The notes: generated from the letters alone by a model not told the origin. Positions 1 to 47,227 are shown, counted from the first letter of the stretch. The stretch is 64,000 nt of DNA from Amorphochlora amoebiformis (GCA_054601695.1 BAAHQB010000015.1:620001-684000), one strand, 5' to 3'. Program-made: numbers and translations.

Positions 1-464
1 CCTCGATACTATATACATTGGGAATGGAACGAAGAAAAGAGAGAAAGAGAGAGAAAAGAGAGAGAAAGAGAGAGAAAAGAGAGAGAAAAGAGAGAAAAGA
101 GAGAGAAAAGAGAGAAATAGAGGAAAAGAGAGGAGACCTCTGAACATGTGCTTCAGCGTACTTTTATTTGTAATTACATATTGAATATTTATTACATATT
201 AAAATATCACAAATACAACTACGCATGAAACATATGTTCACGGCCACAGAGCATACATAAAGATAAATATACATATAACAGCTAATACACCTCCGCATAT
301 AGCTATGTATGGTGTGTAGAATGTATATGATCTGTATATAGATATGTACATATAAATATATACATATACATTACTATATATATATATATATATATATGTT
401 TATACGTATACATATATATATATTATATATATATATTATATATATATATATATATATATTATTA

Positions 465-495
<31 letters not shown>

Positions 496-497
496 GA

Positions 498-528
<31 letters not shown>

Positions 529-615
529 ATATATATATGCGTGTGTGTGCGTATATGTGTATAATTATAAATATTATATTACAACAAAAACATGTACCTG
601 TACATATATACTTTA

Positions 616-649
<34 letters not shown>

Positions 650-662
650 GTATAAATATATG

Positions 663-696
<34 letters not shown>

Positions 697-748
697 TATA
701 TACATATATTTATATACATATATATATATATATATATATGTTTCAAAC
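1..748. other. XRN2 intron or unseen 3' exons, mostly repeat
   Basis: 1-125 is a (GA)n tract. 130-360 is unique AT-rich DNA in which I could not find the second half of the XRN2 CCHC knuckle. 360-748 is AT repeat. Confidence 0.5.
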
Positions 749-10191
<9,443 letters not shown>

Positions 10192-10986
10192 GATCCAGTA
10201 TGATTAGTGGCTTTAGAAATCGAACGGGGTGAGGGGGAGCAGGAGGCGCGAGTGCGTGGGTGCGATGGATGGAGCCACAGTCGCGCCAATATAAAGTAAA
10301 TTATTAGTTTATCGGTTCTTCTTGAAAATTAAAGTCGTATAGATATAATATTACATTTGGATATGTGCATATATCTTAATACTGAATATCTATATATCTT
10401 TCACTTTGATATCTAAACTCAAAATATAAATTCGTCTTAGTAGTTGTCCGTTTCTAGGAGAACAACGTTTGGGGCGTCGAGCGGTCGACCGCTCTTTAAC
10501 AGTTAGTGTGGTCATAAATATGAGCACAGGCAGACAAAGGGCTTTGTGCAATGCCCATCGTCTTCCAAAATTGTCACAACACGCACAAAATGTGTCACAG
10601 TTGTGGAAGTGGAGCGAAGGAATCGCTTCGGCGTGGAAAGTGGTATGCCTTGTGCCTGTATTCAACTGTGTAAATATGTACATTGAGTCAGAGCTGCACA
10701 CTGCATGTAAGTATGACATTCAAGTTTGCGAACCAAAGCATGTACACTATATGTAACGAGAATGATATCGATATGTTCAATTTGGATGTTTTTTCCTTAG
10801 TTACAGAGAAATCAAGTGAAGGAAGCGCTTGCACTCTTTACACTCGCTTGGGAAATCGCAGTTTCATTATTGTATTGAGGTTATTACTGGTAATACGTGT
10901 ACGTATATCATATCTAAAAAAAAATTATTTAAAATAGTATAATTGTAATATTAATATTATATAATTATATATACATATACATACAT

Positions 10987-11038
<52 letters not shown>

Positions 11039-11168
11039 AAATGTATAATATATATATATATATATATATGTATGTGTATATACATATGAATGTACATGCA
11101 GATAAATAGTATTAAATACAATAAATGCATACATGTACCGTAGTACATTGATACATGTATATACATGC

Positions 11169-11212
<44 letters not shown>

Positions 11213-11414
11213 CATATACACATACATATATATATGTACATAAATGCAATATTATCCACGTACTCTCATGTACAGTAGCTCAATGCCGGATGATCATGGT
11301 TGATGGTCGTTGAATCACAGCTGAGATGCATGCCTTCCTCCAAGTTTAGTAAACAGCTTTTATTTCAAGTTTTGAATTGTTTTAAATTATACTTATACTT
11401 GCGAGACTAGCATT

Positions 11415-11465
<51 letters not shown>

Positions 11466-11472
11466 ATATATA

Positions 11473-11503
<31 letters not shown>

Positions 11504-11769
11504 AGACTCGGTTTAAATACAATCATTATCAATATTAGTATATTCTGATATTATACCGTTGAATTGTACATTAATAATTATATTATTAAATCTAATCATA
11601 GTACTTATCTAGAGTATATTACTAAGTATATGTAATGTGTGTGTACGTATATATATATGTATATAATATAAAAATATTATATATATATATATATATAAAT
11701 ATATATATATATATCATAATATCTAGATATATGTAGTCTGTCGATCTAGGTAGTATTAATATACTATTG

Positions 11770-11841
11770 ATGACCCGTGAGAGCATTGCACTAGGACTGT
11801 TCCGCCGCACAATGTTATCATCGCAAGCAATTGTAAATTGA
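11770..11841 (+). CDS. Short open frame, 23 residues, uncertain
   Basis: Reads MTRESIALGLFRRTMLSSQA then IVN and a stop. The composition looks protein-like rather than repeat-derived, and an in-frame stretch continues a few codons upstream. It could be a terminal exon or an upstream open frame of the response-regulator transcript. No family is recognised. Confidence 0.2.
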   Translation: MTRESIALGLFRRTMLSSQAIVN

Positions 11842-12036
11842 CTAAATGGTTAATAATTTTGCACATATGGAACACACTGCGTGAGAGCACGTAAACTGGC
11901 CATGTAAGTATGTACATCTGCCTCAGGAAAACGTGAAATACATGTCATTTGTACCTGTGATTGACACTGATTGTGGATTTAACAACTGTGAATATAAAGG
12001 CTTACTGTTTGTGCACACACAATGTCATAAATCATA

Positions 12037-12141
12037 ATGTTATGGAAAATACATATCGAGAGTTTAATCCGTCACATCGACCCTGTGACGAAACGAACAT
12101 TGATTGAATCTGTGGTAGAGGAATATGGACGGAGAGTTTAG
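12037..12141 (+). CDS. Short open frame, 34 residues, uncertain
   Basis: Reads MLWKIHIESLIRHIDPVTKR then TLIESVVEEYGRRV and TAG. It looks like folded-protein sequence with an amphipathic helix and lies 410 bases before the response-regulator start. It could be a terminal exon of an unseen small gene or an upstream open frame. No homologue is recognised. Confidence 0.25.
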   Translation: MLWKIHIESLIRHIDPVTKRTLIESVVEEYGRRV

Positions 12142-12550
12142 CATGGGTACGTATCGTACTCCATCCAGGCTGTACACACTTAGTGAACTTTCCTCTTTAT
12201 ATTTTGGAGATTTGGCCATTATTTGGGTACTTCAAAATCAGTTTTAGCTTTTCGCAGGTGTATTTTTTTTAGGCAGTTTCGTATTCTCAGGCATCGCAGA
12301 TTAATATTTCTTAGGGCTCTTTACTCATCAACAAGGGAGTCGCTATTTTACCAAAGTTTACCTTCTCTTCTTGTTGGTATCCTCAAATCAGAAAATTATA
12401 TAGGAGACCTTGTAATATTTCCTGGAGGGTACGAGGCGGGCACGCGAGGAAGCGGATAAAGAACCTAGGTAAGGAGCCCAGACGCCATACTAGAATCCTA
12501 GCTTCCAGTGGTTCGATCAGACGTGAAGATTAAACTTCTCAACGCCCACG

Positions 12551-13697
12551 ATGGATTCCACTAGAATTCTCGTTGTCGACGACTGCCCAGTTCCTCGAAA
12601 GCTACTCCGAAAGAAGATTTTGAGGCTTGGGTTTGCGTGTGATGAAAGCGACTCGGGCGAAAAGGTTTAGTAAACAAACACTCCTAAATAATCTTTGAAG
12701 TAGGATTCTTGCTCCCTATGATCTTTCTGCCTTATGGAGAATGCGACGATAAAGGATGTAGTCCCTATATATGAGCTGCGGTATCATTTCGGCCTATTAT
12801 TCTTTGGGGTAGTATCCATGGTCCTTCGTGATACGACCTGCCTTTGCTTGATTATCCTCGAGCCAGATCAACCTGTTGGATGTGTCTGGTGCCTAGACTT
12901 GTCACTGGTTCGATGGCAGGTAATAGCACCGTAAAAAAGGCTGCTAAGTGCCTACAGACGCCACGTTTGAGACGTTAGACAAGTTAAAGAGAATGCCAAC
13001 CGACGTTAACGAGAAAAAGTGACTTTATATTGGTGTGATGTTAGGCCCTGGAGCTGGCCAAGCGGCTCCGCGAGGGCAAGAATGTCGGCTATTCTATCAT
13101 CTTCATGGACCAGGACATGAGTGGTACTTACGATCCGGAAGCAGGCACCGAATCTCAGTGGCAGGGCCATAATGCTGTTTCCGAACTACGAAGAAGTGGG
13201 TTCTTCTGCCCAATCATAATGTGCACGAGCAACACAATTCCGGAGAGCGTAGGCCTCTACTTCGACTCAGGAGCCAATGCCGTTTTGCCCAAGGAGAACC
13301 TGGCCAAATGCAACCTGCAAGACGTAATCAACTCGATGGCAATACCGGCGTTGAGCATTGACACTAGCTGCGGGGGACTAGGCAGTACGAATAAGGTATC
13401 AAGATTCTTTCAATTAGCAAAAGCGTCGTCGACGCGTCGGGGAGGACCATGTGGATGTTTGGGGTGCGGGACGGAAGGATTGATAACAGCTTGTATGCGA
13501 GAGCGGAAAGCGGACCACAGGAGGAATAAGTCGTGTGAGCCGAGGCTATTAACGGGGGGAAATACGGAAGTTTCCGGTATAACGCATGCATATGTGTATA
13601 TATGTGTGTATATATATATATATATATAAATTGACAATATATACACACACATATATATATATATTATATATATATATATATTATCTGTATATATACC

Positions 13698-13737
<40 letters not shown>

Positions 13738-13875
13738 AATATATATATATATATATTTACTTATATATACCTATGTATATATTTATACGTGTGCATGTTA
13801 ATATATCCTTTTGTTTCTCCCTCTGCCTGTCTAAATACAGAGGAAGAATGATACTCATGTATATAATATATATCA

Positions 13876-13912
<37 letters not shown>

Positions 13913-13916
13913 CGTG

Positions 13917-13952
<36 letters not shown>

Positions 13953-14322
13953 CGTACATATTATATATACTTTTAAATCAATGCATGTATACATATTACA
14001 TCATAATCAAGATAATGGTAGATGGATATGCGTATATACATATATATATATATGGAAAATAGATAACATGCGTATATTAAATTAGGAACAAGCAGTCACA
14101 CCTCTCGAAGTCACACTCCGTCCTCCTCGCGCTCACGAGGCTTCGTACCCATGTTCCCAATATCAATCTCTAAATCTAGTTCTCTATGCTGAAGGTAGCC
14201 TCCATCATGTTTTCAAAAAGTAGAAAAGAGAGGGAAAAAGAGAGAGAGGGAGTGGGAGTGAGAAGAAACGACAATGCATATAAATATATATATATATATA
14301 TATATACATATATATATACGTG

Positions 14323-14353
<31 letters not shown>

Positions 14354-14399
14354 GTGTGTAAATAAATATCATGTACATACATATCAATATATACGTGTA

Positions 14400-14490
<91 letters not shown>

Positions 14491-14655
14491 GTTTATATAT
14501 GTGTGTGTATATAATATACATTAAAACATACATTAAACCAAACATCCATAATTCAGAACATCGTTCGCGTTAGCATCACCGTCGAGGACCCCTTCCAAAG
14601 CACCTCTGAAGCCGATTTGAGGTCTAGCGAAGGGTTAGAAATTCGGCGGTTGTAA
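12551..14655 (+). CDS. Response-regulator receiver-domain protein, 187 residues, three exons
   Basis: Exons 12551-12664, 13045-13395 and 14557-14655 splice in phase 0 to one receiver domain with a short tail. Visible receiver residues: acidic pair D10-D11 in [13 protein letters not shown], probable phosphoacceptor D60 in [13 protein letters not shown]99 in PIIMCTSN, and K121 in [10 protein letters not shown]. That is the full D-D-D-T-K set, so phosphotransfer from a histidine kinase or phosphotransfer protein is plausible. There is no output domain. The tail ([20 protein letters not shown]) is about 32 residues and ends in TAA at 14653-14655. An insertion after the phosphoacceptor (about residues 64-79) makes the beta3-alpha3 loop longer than usual. 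The last exon follows a clean ATTCAG acceptor, but it has no family motif. Reading through at 13396 runs into AT repeat. A 22-base intron (13396-13417) leading to a tail ending at 13471 is a less likely alternative. The start ATG opens the first hydrophobic strand directly. Confidence 0.83.
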
Positions 14656-15645
14656 AAATGTGTTCCCTTTTCATTTTTTTCCTTTTTCATTTTTCTTTTT
14701 TCAATTTTATTTCCCCTCATCAATTCTTCCGTGCCGCTTATTTACATACAAAAAAAAAGAGAGACTATTCTATACGTATACATATTCTGGTTGTAAAAAC
14801 ATAAATTAAGATTAAGCCAATTAGCCAAATTAAGGGAGAGGAGAAAAGAAGATGAGAGATAAGAGATCCCTAGTTGTATATTCTTCAGATATTCGTTTTT
14901 TTCTGGGCCTTAGGCTACATATTGCTGTAACTTAATGTTTTCAATGTCAACCACTGTCGATTTTGCTCTGCCCGACCTTCTAACTCATTATTCTACCATT
15001 AAACGAAACGTATCTTTTTCATACCAAACGTAACATAGCCTACATAGTGACTCACACGGTGAGGAAGTTCCCACGCTATGCAGTTTTGAGAAACCGAGGT
15101 ACTTCGCATATGATTGATGTTAAACTCTCACGTGCGTAGACTCAATCATAAGCTTTAGGATACTGACGTTTAAGCTGCTGGGACTGGGACATCTGTTGCT
15201 AGTTTTTTACAATATATGACAACTGCGATTATCGGTAGATATTTCACCAGATACAAAATAGTGTTTATATGCATGTTTTACATCTATAAGATGCCATGAT
15301 ATGTCGTGCGACCGTTTTAGATCTGTCTAGTCTATATGTAGCGCGCTGCTCAAGCTGCTTATCGTATCATAATTACTGGATCAATTATTATCATTATCAA
15401 GTCGAATGTTGAGAATGTTAATCCTGAATATTCACTACGCATGATACCTATATACATGTGTACACAGTGATCATGATTTTTAATAGTATTTATGATGATC
15501 ATGATTATCATTGATATTATATACTATATATATTATATATATATTATATATATATATATAATATATAGTATGATATATATATATATATATATCTAGATAT
15601 ATATATATTTATATATATACTATTATGTATGTATGTATTATATAC

Positions 15646-15715
<70 letters not shown>

Positions 15716-16808
15716 GTAATAAGTTACTATCATGATATATATATATATATAGTCACGGACTCAATCTACTTACGATTATAGATTAAGTCACAATTTGACT
15801 CCGTACTACATGTAGCCGGATATTCGCTAATAGCAATTATCTATTGATACTAAATTATGACAGATGTAAATATGAGTATACGTAAATTTTAGTTTTATAA
15901 TATTATCATCGGAATATTACAATTCCAGCCTTTGCTTAATATTTTAAAATTGTGTAATTGTAATTTATAGATCGTGGCGCATGACGAATGTTATGGTGTA
16001 CAAACTGATCTATATTGTATATATTACACTAAATCATGATGCAATCATTGAAATAACAATGTATATCATATGAAAAATGTATATCCCTCACGCATTCCAC
16101 TCTCACCCAATTACCTTGCCAATAATTATATTCCCTCTCCCCCCTCAAATTTTTCCAACCTCCCTACACCCCACACTATGTTTACATTCATTAATAACCT
16201 TTAATCATCTTTTCATAAATCAACAGGCCCGTGGGAATGCAAAGGTTCTACCCCTATTTTTGGCGGTCATACACATCGCAAAGCCGATTTTTTCCTCAGA
16301 AAAATCCTTTGAAATATTTCGGCTAGGGTGACCCTTCTTGTGCGTAGTCGTCGTCGGCCCACACCCCGATGTAGAGAGCGTATTGACATATTATAGACAC
16401 CCAAGTCCTCTTACTTCCCCTTTTCTAAACCATGGTAAACTTTCTAATCCTTTTTACCGCCGTTCCACTACAAAATAGGAGGGAAACCTTGCCATGAAAT
16501 GGGGTCGAAATGCTGCGCCCCTCTGCCTCGGCCTCGCGTGGTGGCGCTATAAGCGTCCCAAAGATATCATCAATATGTAAGATACAAGTAACTAGGAGCC
16601 AAGGGTCTCCTGCATGACAGTGGTGAAGACGAATCTTGAGTTTGCAAGTTGCGGCAATTTGCTAGTCGACAGATGTTGGGGCCACTTAGCTATAAGGTTT
16701 AAGGCGCCCCGCACCTTGGTTATAAGGTTCACGTGGGGCTCCATCTTAGCTATAGTTTAAGTTGGGGCGCCACAGTATCTATGTTTTCATTTCTTCTTAT
16801 ATATGTAT

Positions 16809-16846
<38 letters not shown>

Positions 16847-16967
16847 AAAGGGGGAAGGGGGGCCACCTTAGCTATAAGGTTAAGACGGGGCGAAATTTTA
16901 TTATTGGAATGTGTTGGCCCACTGGGCTGGACTTTTATATATGTATATATATGTATATATATATATA

Positions 16968-17018
<51 letters not shown>

Positions 17019-17228
17019 TATATACGTATTTGTTTTTACGTTTTCATTTCCATATTTTACATTGGAAATCCTCTCTTTCCAAAATTCCGATTCAGTTTTA
17101 TAACAATCCATGATACTCCCAAGGTCTCCTTACCGCCGGTTGAAGGCAAGGACAGTGGGTTTGACCTCAGTGAATTTCAATTCATAGATTTATATATGTA
17201 TATATGTATGTATGTTTCTGTATTATAT

Positions 17229-17278
<50 letters not shown>

Positions 17279-17539
17279 GTGTATATATATATATGTATAT
17301 ATGTGTGTATTAATGGAGAATATGGACGTGAAAATATATTTGAAAAAGTGTATATTTTAGTAATATATACCTGTATGTCATATACTCTATTTACATAAAT
17401 AATATTTATCTCTTATGTATATGTATATATATATATATATACATATATAAATTTATGTACATTATGTACAATTTGAAGGTGTATAACACATCACAACCGT
17501 ATTTATTTATATGTGTATATGTATATATGTATATGTGTA

Positions 17540-17594
<55 letters not shown>

Positions 17595-17745
17595 TTACAG
17601 TGTACAGTCTACTGTATATATATATATATATATGTAATATTTATATGATATATTACATACATGTTATACAAAATGTTGTATGTGATCTACATATAGACAC
17701 ATAAAGTACATGTATATATTATATACATATGTATATGTATATGTA

Positions 17746-17782
<37 letters not shown>

Positions 17783-17937
17783 ACATATTATACTATAATA
17801 CATATATATATACATATATATTTATATATAATAGATATGCAACATATATATACAATATAATTAACATGTAAGTATGTACATGTACATTCTATTTTGTATA
17901 ATATGTTACATCGATTAACGTAGTGTCGTATTAACAT
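14656..17937. other. Intergenic stretch with no gene recognised
   Basis: Downstream of the response regulator there is a T-rich tract (14665-14720), then unique DNA of mixed composition to about 15480, AT repeats, more unique DNA (15740-16800), and AT repeats again. Frames at 16077-16331 and 17100-17190 look partly protein-like but have no motif, partner exon or consistent splice sites, so I do not call them. Confidence 0.5.
16678..16895. repeat. Degenerate GGGGCCAC-TTAGCTATAAGG repeat, four copies
   Basis: Variants of GGGGCCACCTTAGCTATAAGG occur at about 16678, 16712, 16736 and 16857, each followed by a TTAAG-type and GGGGCG-type segment. The last copy is separated from the others by an AT microsatellite (16810-16842). 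It looks like a small satellite interrupted by AT expansion. Confidence 0.6.
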
Positions 17938-18478
17938 TAACTCCTAATAACCCTAACAACCCTATCTTGTACACCCTAACCCGAACCCTAACCCTAACCG
18001 TAACTCTAACCTAACCCTAACCCTTAGCCTAACGCTAACCCTAATCCTAACCCTAACCCTAACCCTAACCGTAACCGAAACTCTAAACGTAACCTAACCC
18101 TAACCGTAATCCTAACCCTAATCCTAACCCTAACCCTAACCCGAGTAACCCTAACCCGACACCCTAACGCTAACCCTAACCCAAACCCTAACGCAAATCC
18201 TAACCCTAGCCCTAACGCTAACCCTAACCCTAACCCTAACTCTAACCCACACCCTAACTCCAACCAAACCCTAGCCCTATAACCCTCAAACTCTCACTCT
18301 AACCCTAACTTTAATCTTAACCCTAACCCAAGCAACCCTAACCCGAGCAACCCTAACCCAAGTAACCCTAACCCTAACCCTAACCCTAACCTAACTCTAA
18401 CCCTAACTCTAACCCTAACCCTAACTCTAACCCTAACCCTAAACCTAATCCCAGCTTACCCTGACCATAACCCTACTT
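17938..18478. repeat. Degenerate interstitial telomere-like array (CCCTAA)n
   Basis: About 540 bases of CCCTAA units on the plus strand (TTAGGG on the minus), with frequent variants such as CCCGAGTAA, CCGTAA and CTCTAA. The decay and the flanking unique DNA indicate an old interstitial array rather than a chromosome end. It lies between convergent genes. A minus-strand frame of GLGLGL peptide here is an artefact. Confidence 0.9.
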
Positions 18479-18484
18479 GCCCAA

Positions 18485-19105
18485 CCCTTGTATAACTTTT
18501 TAATCAACAAAGGCTAGAATGAGGTGAGGCTAGTGAGGTAGAGAAAGAGGAATATATTGACTAGATTGACCATTCTGAGTTAAGTTACTGTGACTGGTAT
18601 TGACCGTCATTCTAGTCATTAATGGCTAGAATGAGCGTCAACACTGTCGTAGTGATACCGTGTATATCTGATCAAGTTGCCAATTCTTATGACTAGATGA
18701 ATCAATCCCAATAACATTCTGGTAAAATATGAAAAATATGGCCGCCATCGTAACAGGGATATACTAGATATACTATCGGATATTCTGAACTTGCACATCT
18801 TACTCTAGTTACTAGATGTGTTTAATTTACGTTAAATGTATTTCTAGTATTAATATGTATTTCTAATTTACTAGATTTACTCAGAATCTGCATACAGATT
18901 AATCCAGCCCAAGAGATCGAGTTAATACCAGTACTAGCAGAATCAATTGCAAATTGAATATTACGTAAGACTAGTAAGAGTAACTGGACTCTTCACAGTT
19001 ACTAGACTAGCAGAGTTAACCTATCTGGTATCTCAAAATCCTGCTATGACGGCCAAACACCAGTGTTAACGAATTTCTGACTATCAATTTCTAGAATGTC
19101 AAATT
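18485..19105. other. CTAG-rich stretch at the 3' end of MTIF2
   Basis: I count 16 CTAG tetramers in about 600 bases, against roughly 2 to 3 expected by chance. They mostly occur as ACTAGA, TCTAGT or GGCTAGAATG. There is no open frame of note. It directly abuts the MTIF2 stop codon and the telomere-like array. Confidence 0.7.
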
Positions 19106-43501
<24,396 letters not shown>

Positions 43502-43818
43502 CTTGAGTTCTTGCAGATAATAGGGATTGTCCGAAGGTTGGGAGCTCTAATGCGTCGTGTGGGGTGGCCGCGATTTCGTCGGCTGGCTACGAAGCGGCTG
43601 GCTACGAAGCGGCTGTGCGGACTGCGGGAGCCATTCGGCCGACTTTTTAAAGTTGGCCGAAAAGATCGGTCGCATCGCGAGCTCGCTGGCGCTGCTCAGG
43701 TTCCTTCGACTGCTGGGTGGGATTATACTGGGGATACAATGCTGTGGGATTGTAAAGGGATGTAACACATCGCAATCACAAAAAATAATGTCTTGGTTGG
43801 TGTTTCGCAGGTAGAAAA
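43502..43818. promoter_or_regulatory. Divergent promoter between MTIF2 and UCHL5
   Basis: 317 bases separate the two start codons. This is one of the few stretches without microsatellite and is relatively GC-rich. It contains a 15-base tandem repeat (CGGCTGGCTACGAAG at 43580-43594 and 43595-43609, with a partial third copy to 43615) and several GGCCGA/TCGGCC-type motifs. No clear TATA box is seen. It presumably drives both genes. Confidence 0.55.
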
Positions 43819-45317
43819 ATGTCACAGGCGTGGTGCACAATCGAAAGCGACCCAGGTTGCGCGAAAAAGAAATCCTTGTGAACATCATTTTCGAGATTTA
43901 GGACGGGAGAACTTCTTCGTTATCATCTCGAAGCATAGCAAATGTTTTTTCGTTGTGGCAGGTGTTTTTACAGAGCTTATCCAGCGCATCGGGGTAAAGG
44001 GCGTTCAAGTGGAAGAGATATACGACCTTTCGGAGGAGACGTTAGACAGCCTCAAGTAAGCAACTAAATAAGATCGGCGACAGCTTAGTGTATTATTGAA
44101 GGCGATAATACTGTTTTTTATGATTCTAAGTGCATCTTGTCTTGAGTGATGTGATCTCCGCACAGACGATTGGGGAGTTGAAGGAATATCTTGTCAATCA
44201 GGCCGGTTCACGGGCTGATCTTCCTTTTCAAGTGGGTCAAGGACGACGCCAGTGATCGCAAGCTGATTAGGGAGGGTGCCCCGGGCGTTTTCTTTGCAAA
44301 ACAGGTTGGAACAATCGCGGTCGATATTTTTATTTATAAATCTCTGAAATCCCTTCTTCCTTTCCACAGGTTGTGCAGAACGCATGCGCAACCCAGGCCA
44401 TCATCTCAGTTCTCATGAACGCCCACGGCGTAGAACTCGGTCCCGAGCTAACAAGAATCAAGGAATTCGCAATCGCTCTCAACTCTCCAGATGTTCGTAC
44501 ATTCCGTCAAACCCTCAGCATACTTGACTGCATAATCGATACTTGCGGCTTCAAGTGCAGAGTGTTGTTATTTTTTAATTGATTGGATTCATTTCCTACG
44601 CAGATGATCGGTCAAGTAATCGGTCAAGACAAGGTCTTGCGGACCGTCCACAATAGCTTTTCCCGGCCAGAGCCTTTCATGGTTGAACCCGACGAGAAAG
44701 GCGCTGAGGACGACGATGCCTTCCATTTTATAGGTGAAATTTCATTGACTTTCACTGCATGTATTTGTTCTGGATATTGAGAAGAGTTTCGCCATCAAGA
44801 TGCCGTAACCATGTCCGAAATGGTGCTAGGTTATGTTCCCATTGGTAGCAAGCTGTACGAGCTTGACGGCCTTCAGCCTGGCCCGATCGAGATTGGGGAT
44901 GTTAAAGATGGCGAGTGGCTGAAAGTAGCCAAGCCAGCCATAGAAAAGAGGATTCAGAAGTAAGTTCCACGAACAGAGCATCCGATTTATAGAGTCATCC
45001 CATTACACAACCTCACAAGCTCACAATAATGAGGGAAACGGTGGAGAGAGAGCGCGCGGAGAGATGGTGAGCTAGAGGTGCTAAAGATCAGGGGAGAAAA
45101 GTCAGTTCATAAAATTTATTATCCAACTTTCATTAGGTACAGTCAGAAAGAAATACGATTCAACCTTTTGGCCATCGTGAAGAACCGCCAAGACGTTTAC
45201 GACCTAGAGATAAAAAAGTTGAAGGCCTCAATTCAAGAGGGTAAGATTGAAAAGAACAGAATATAAGGGCTTTGAGCCCCTATTAAATATAATGCACATA
45301 CATACATATATATATAT

Positions 45318-45397
<80 letters not shown>

Positions 45398-45505
45398 AAT
45401 GTATGTGTACATGTGTGTATATAATATACTACATATATATAATATATAAATATGCATGTTTTATAAATGTATATGTGTATGTGTACATGTATGTTAAATA
45501 ATATA

Positions 45506-45555
<50 letters not shown>

Positions 45556-45605
45556 GTACACGTATATAAACTTAGTAACAAACTCCCAGGAAATTCTTTC
45601 TCGCC

Positions 45606-45647
<42 letters not shown>

Positions 45648-45663
45648 GGTATGTATATATATT

Positions 45664-45705
<42 letters not shown>

Positions 45706-45749
45706 TGTATAAATTTAGTAAAAATCTCCCAGAAAATTCTTTCTCGCCT

Positions 45750-45803
<54 letters not shown>

Positions 45804-46353
45804 ATATATATATATATATATACAATATCTAACATATAAATATGTACTGAACGATATACATGTATTATCTTCCATACGTAGTGACATAAATGATAATAAG
45901 AAAATACTGAACTTCACATGTAGAAATAAGATCACATGTATTGCATATGTATTTATGTCAATACATACTTATATGTATACATAGATATTATATATATATA
46001 TACATATATATATATATTATATATATATATATATATAATATCTACTTATAAATATGTACTAATATAAATACATATGCATTACATGTGATCTTATTTGTAC
46101 ATATATTCTTTCTTATTATCATTGATGTCACTACGTATGGAAGATAATACATGTACATCGTTAAAGTTACTGCTACTACTAATATATATATATATATATA
46201 TATATATGTATTAATTTGTGTATTTACGTTTGTGTAGTAACTAAAGAATTATTATGTGTAATATGTTTAAATATCTGTATTTATATTATATATATAAATA
46301 TATATATATGTATAATATATATATATATATATTGTATATGTATATGTAAATAG

Positions 46354-46385
<32 letters not shown>

Positions 46386-46418
46386 ATATTGTATATGTAT
46401 ACATACTTCATATATATG

Positions 46419-46499
<81 letters not shown>

Positions 46500-47185
46500 G
46501 TATATATATACATATATATACACACATATTATGTAAATATATCCGTGTGTGGTAGTATATTTTTGCTTATATTTTATCCCTCTAGGTAAGGGTAGTATAT
46601 TTTTGCTTATATTTTATCCCTCTAGGTAAGGGAGATAAAGCGAAGGCTGAAGCCGAGATTGCTGACTATGAAGGTAAAATTGCACAGGAGAAAGATAAGT
46701 TCAAGAAATGGACGGTAATACGCTACATTAGTAATCTCTCGTATCTGTTGTCACTTTTGCAACGCTTGTAAATCCCAAGAAATGAGATCATTTTCTCTTT
46801 TTAGGAGGAGAACGTTCGCCGTAAGCACAACTTCGTACCATTCATCTTCAACCTTCTAAAGGAGCTCGCTAAGAATGGAAAACTCGATGAGGTAATTTGT
46901 CGGTTTAGCACCCTTCAGTATGTTTTACTTAATTGTGTATATCTACCTAAATATAAATATATATATATATATATATATAATATATTATATAATATATATT
47001 TATAAAAATGTATATATAATAAACATATATATATATATGTACATACACGAGTGTATGTGTATGTGTATGTGGATATGCTATAGGGGTATATATAAATATG
47101 TATATATATACATATATATTTATATATATATATGTATATATATAAATATATATTTGTATGTATATATAAATATATATATATATTA

Positions 47186-47227
<42 letters not shown>

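Larger units (their letters stand above)
10192..12550. other. Intergenic region between divergent XRN2 and the response regulator
   Basis: This region should hold both promoters. 10192-10930 is ordinary-composition DNA. At 10390-10756 overlapping open frames occur on both strands (109 residues minus, 95 residues plus), and neither shows a family motif I know. 10930-11240 and 11420-11720 are AT repeats. 11740-12550 is again ordinary and contains two short plus-strand frames listed separately. I see nothing else I can support. Confidence 0.5.

Noticed and set aside
10390-10756. Overlapping 109- and 95-residue frames on opposite strands
   Set aside because: No recognised family, no clear splice partners, and both strands equally open. 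Left as intergenic.
13396-13629. Direct read-through of the receiver exon to 13629
   Set aside because: The tail ends in AT-repeat peptide. Splicing at 13395 to 14557 gives a clean stop and keeps phase.
16077-16331. Plus-strand frame ending ARGNAKVLPLFLAVIHIAKP and beyond
   Set aside because: A possible acceptor precedes it, but there is no partner exon or motif.
17100-17190. Plus-strand frame PKVSLPPVEGKDSGFDLSEF
   Set aside because: Looks protein-like but is isolated, and no phase-consistent neighbour was found.
18024-18263. Minus-strand frame of GLGLGL peptide
   Set aside because: Translation of the degenerate telomere-like array.
43547-43888. Long minus and plus frames across the MTIF2-UCHL5 promoter
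   Set aside because: They overlap the UCHL5 first exon in the wrong frame and result from relatively GC-rich composition.
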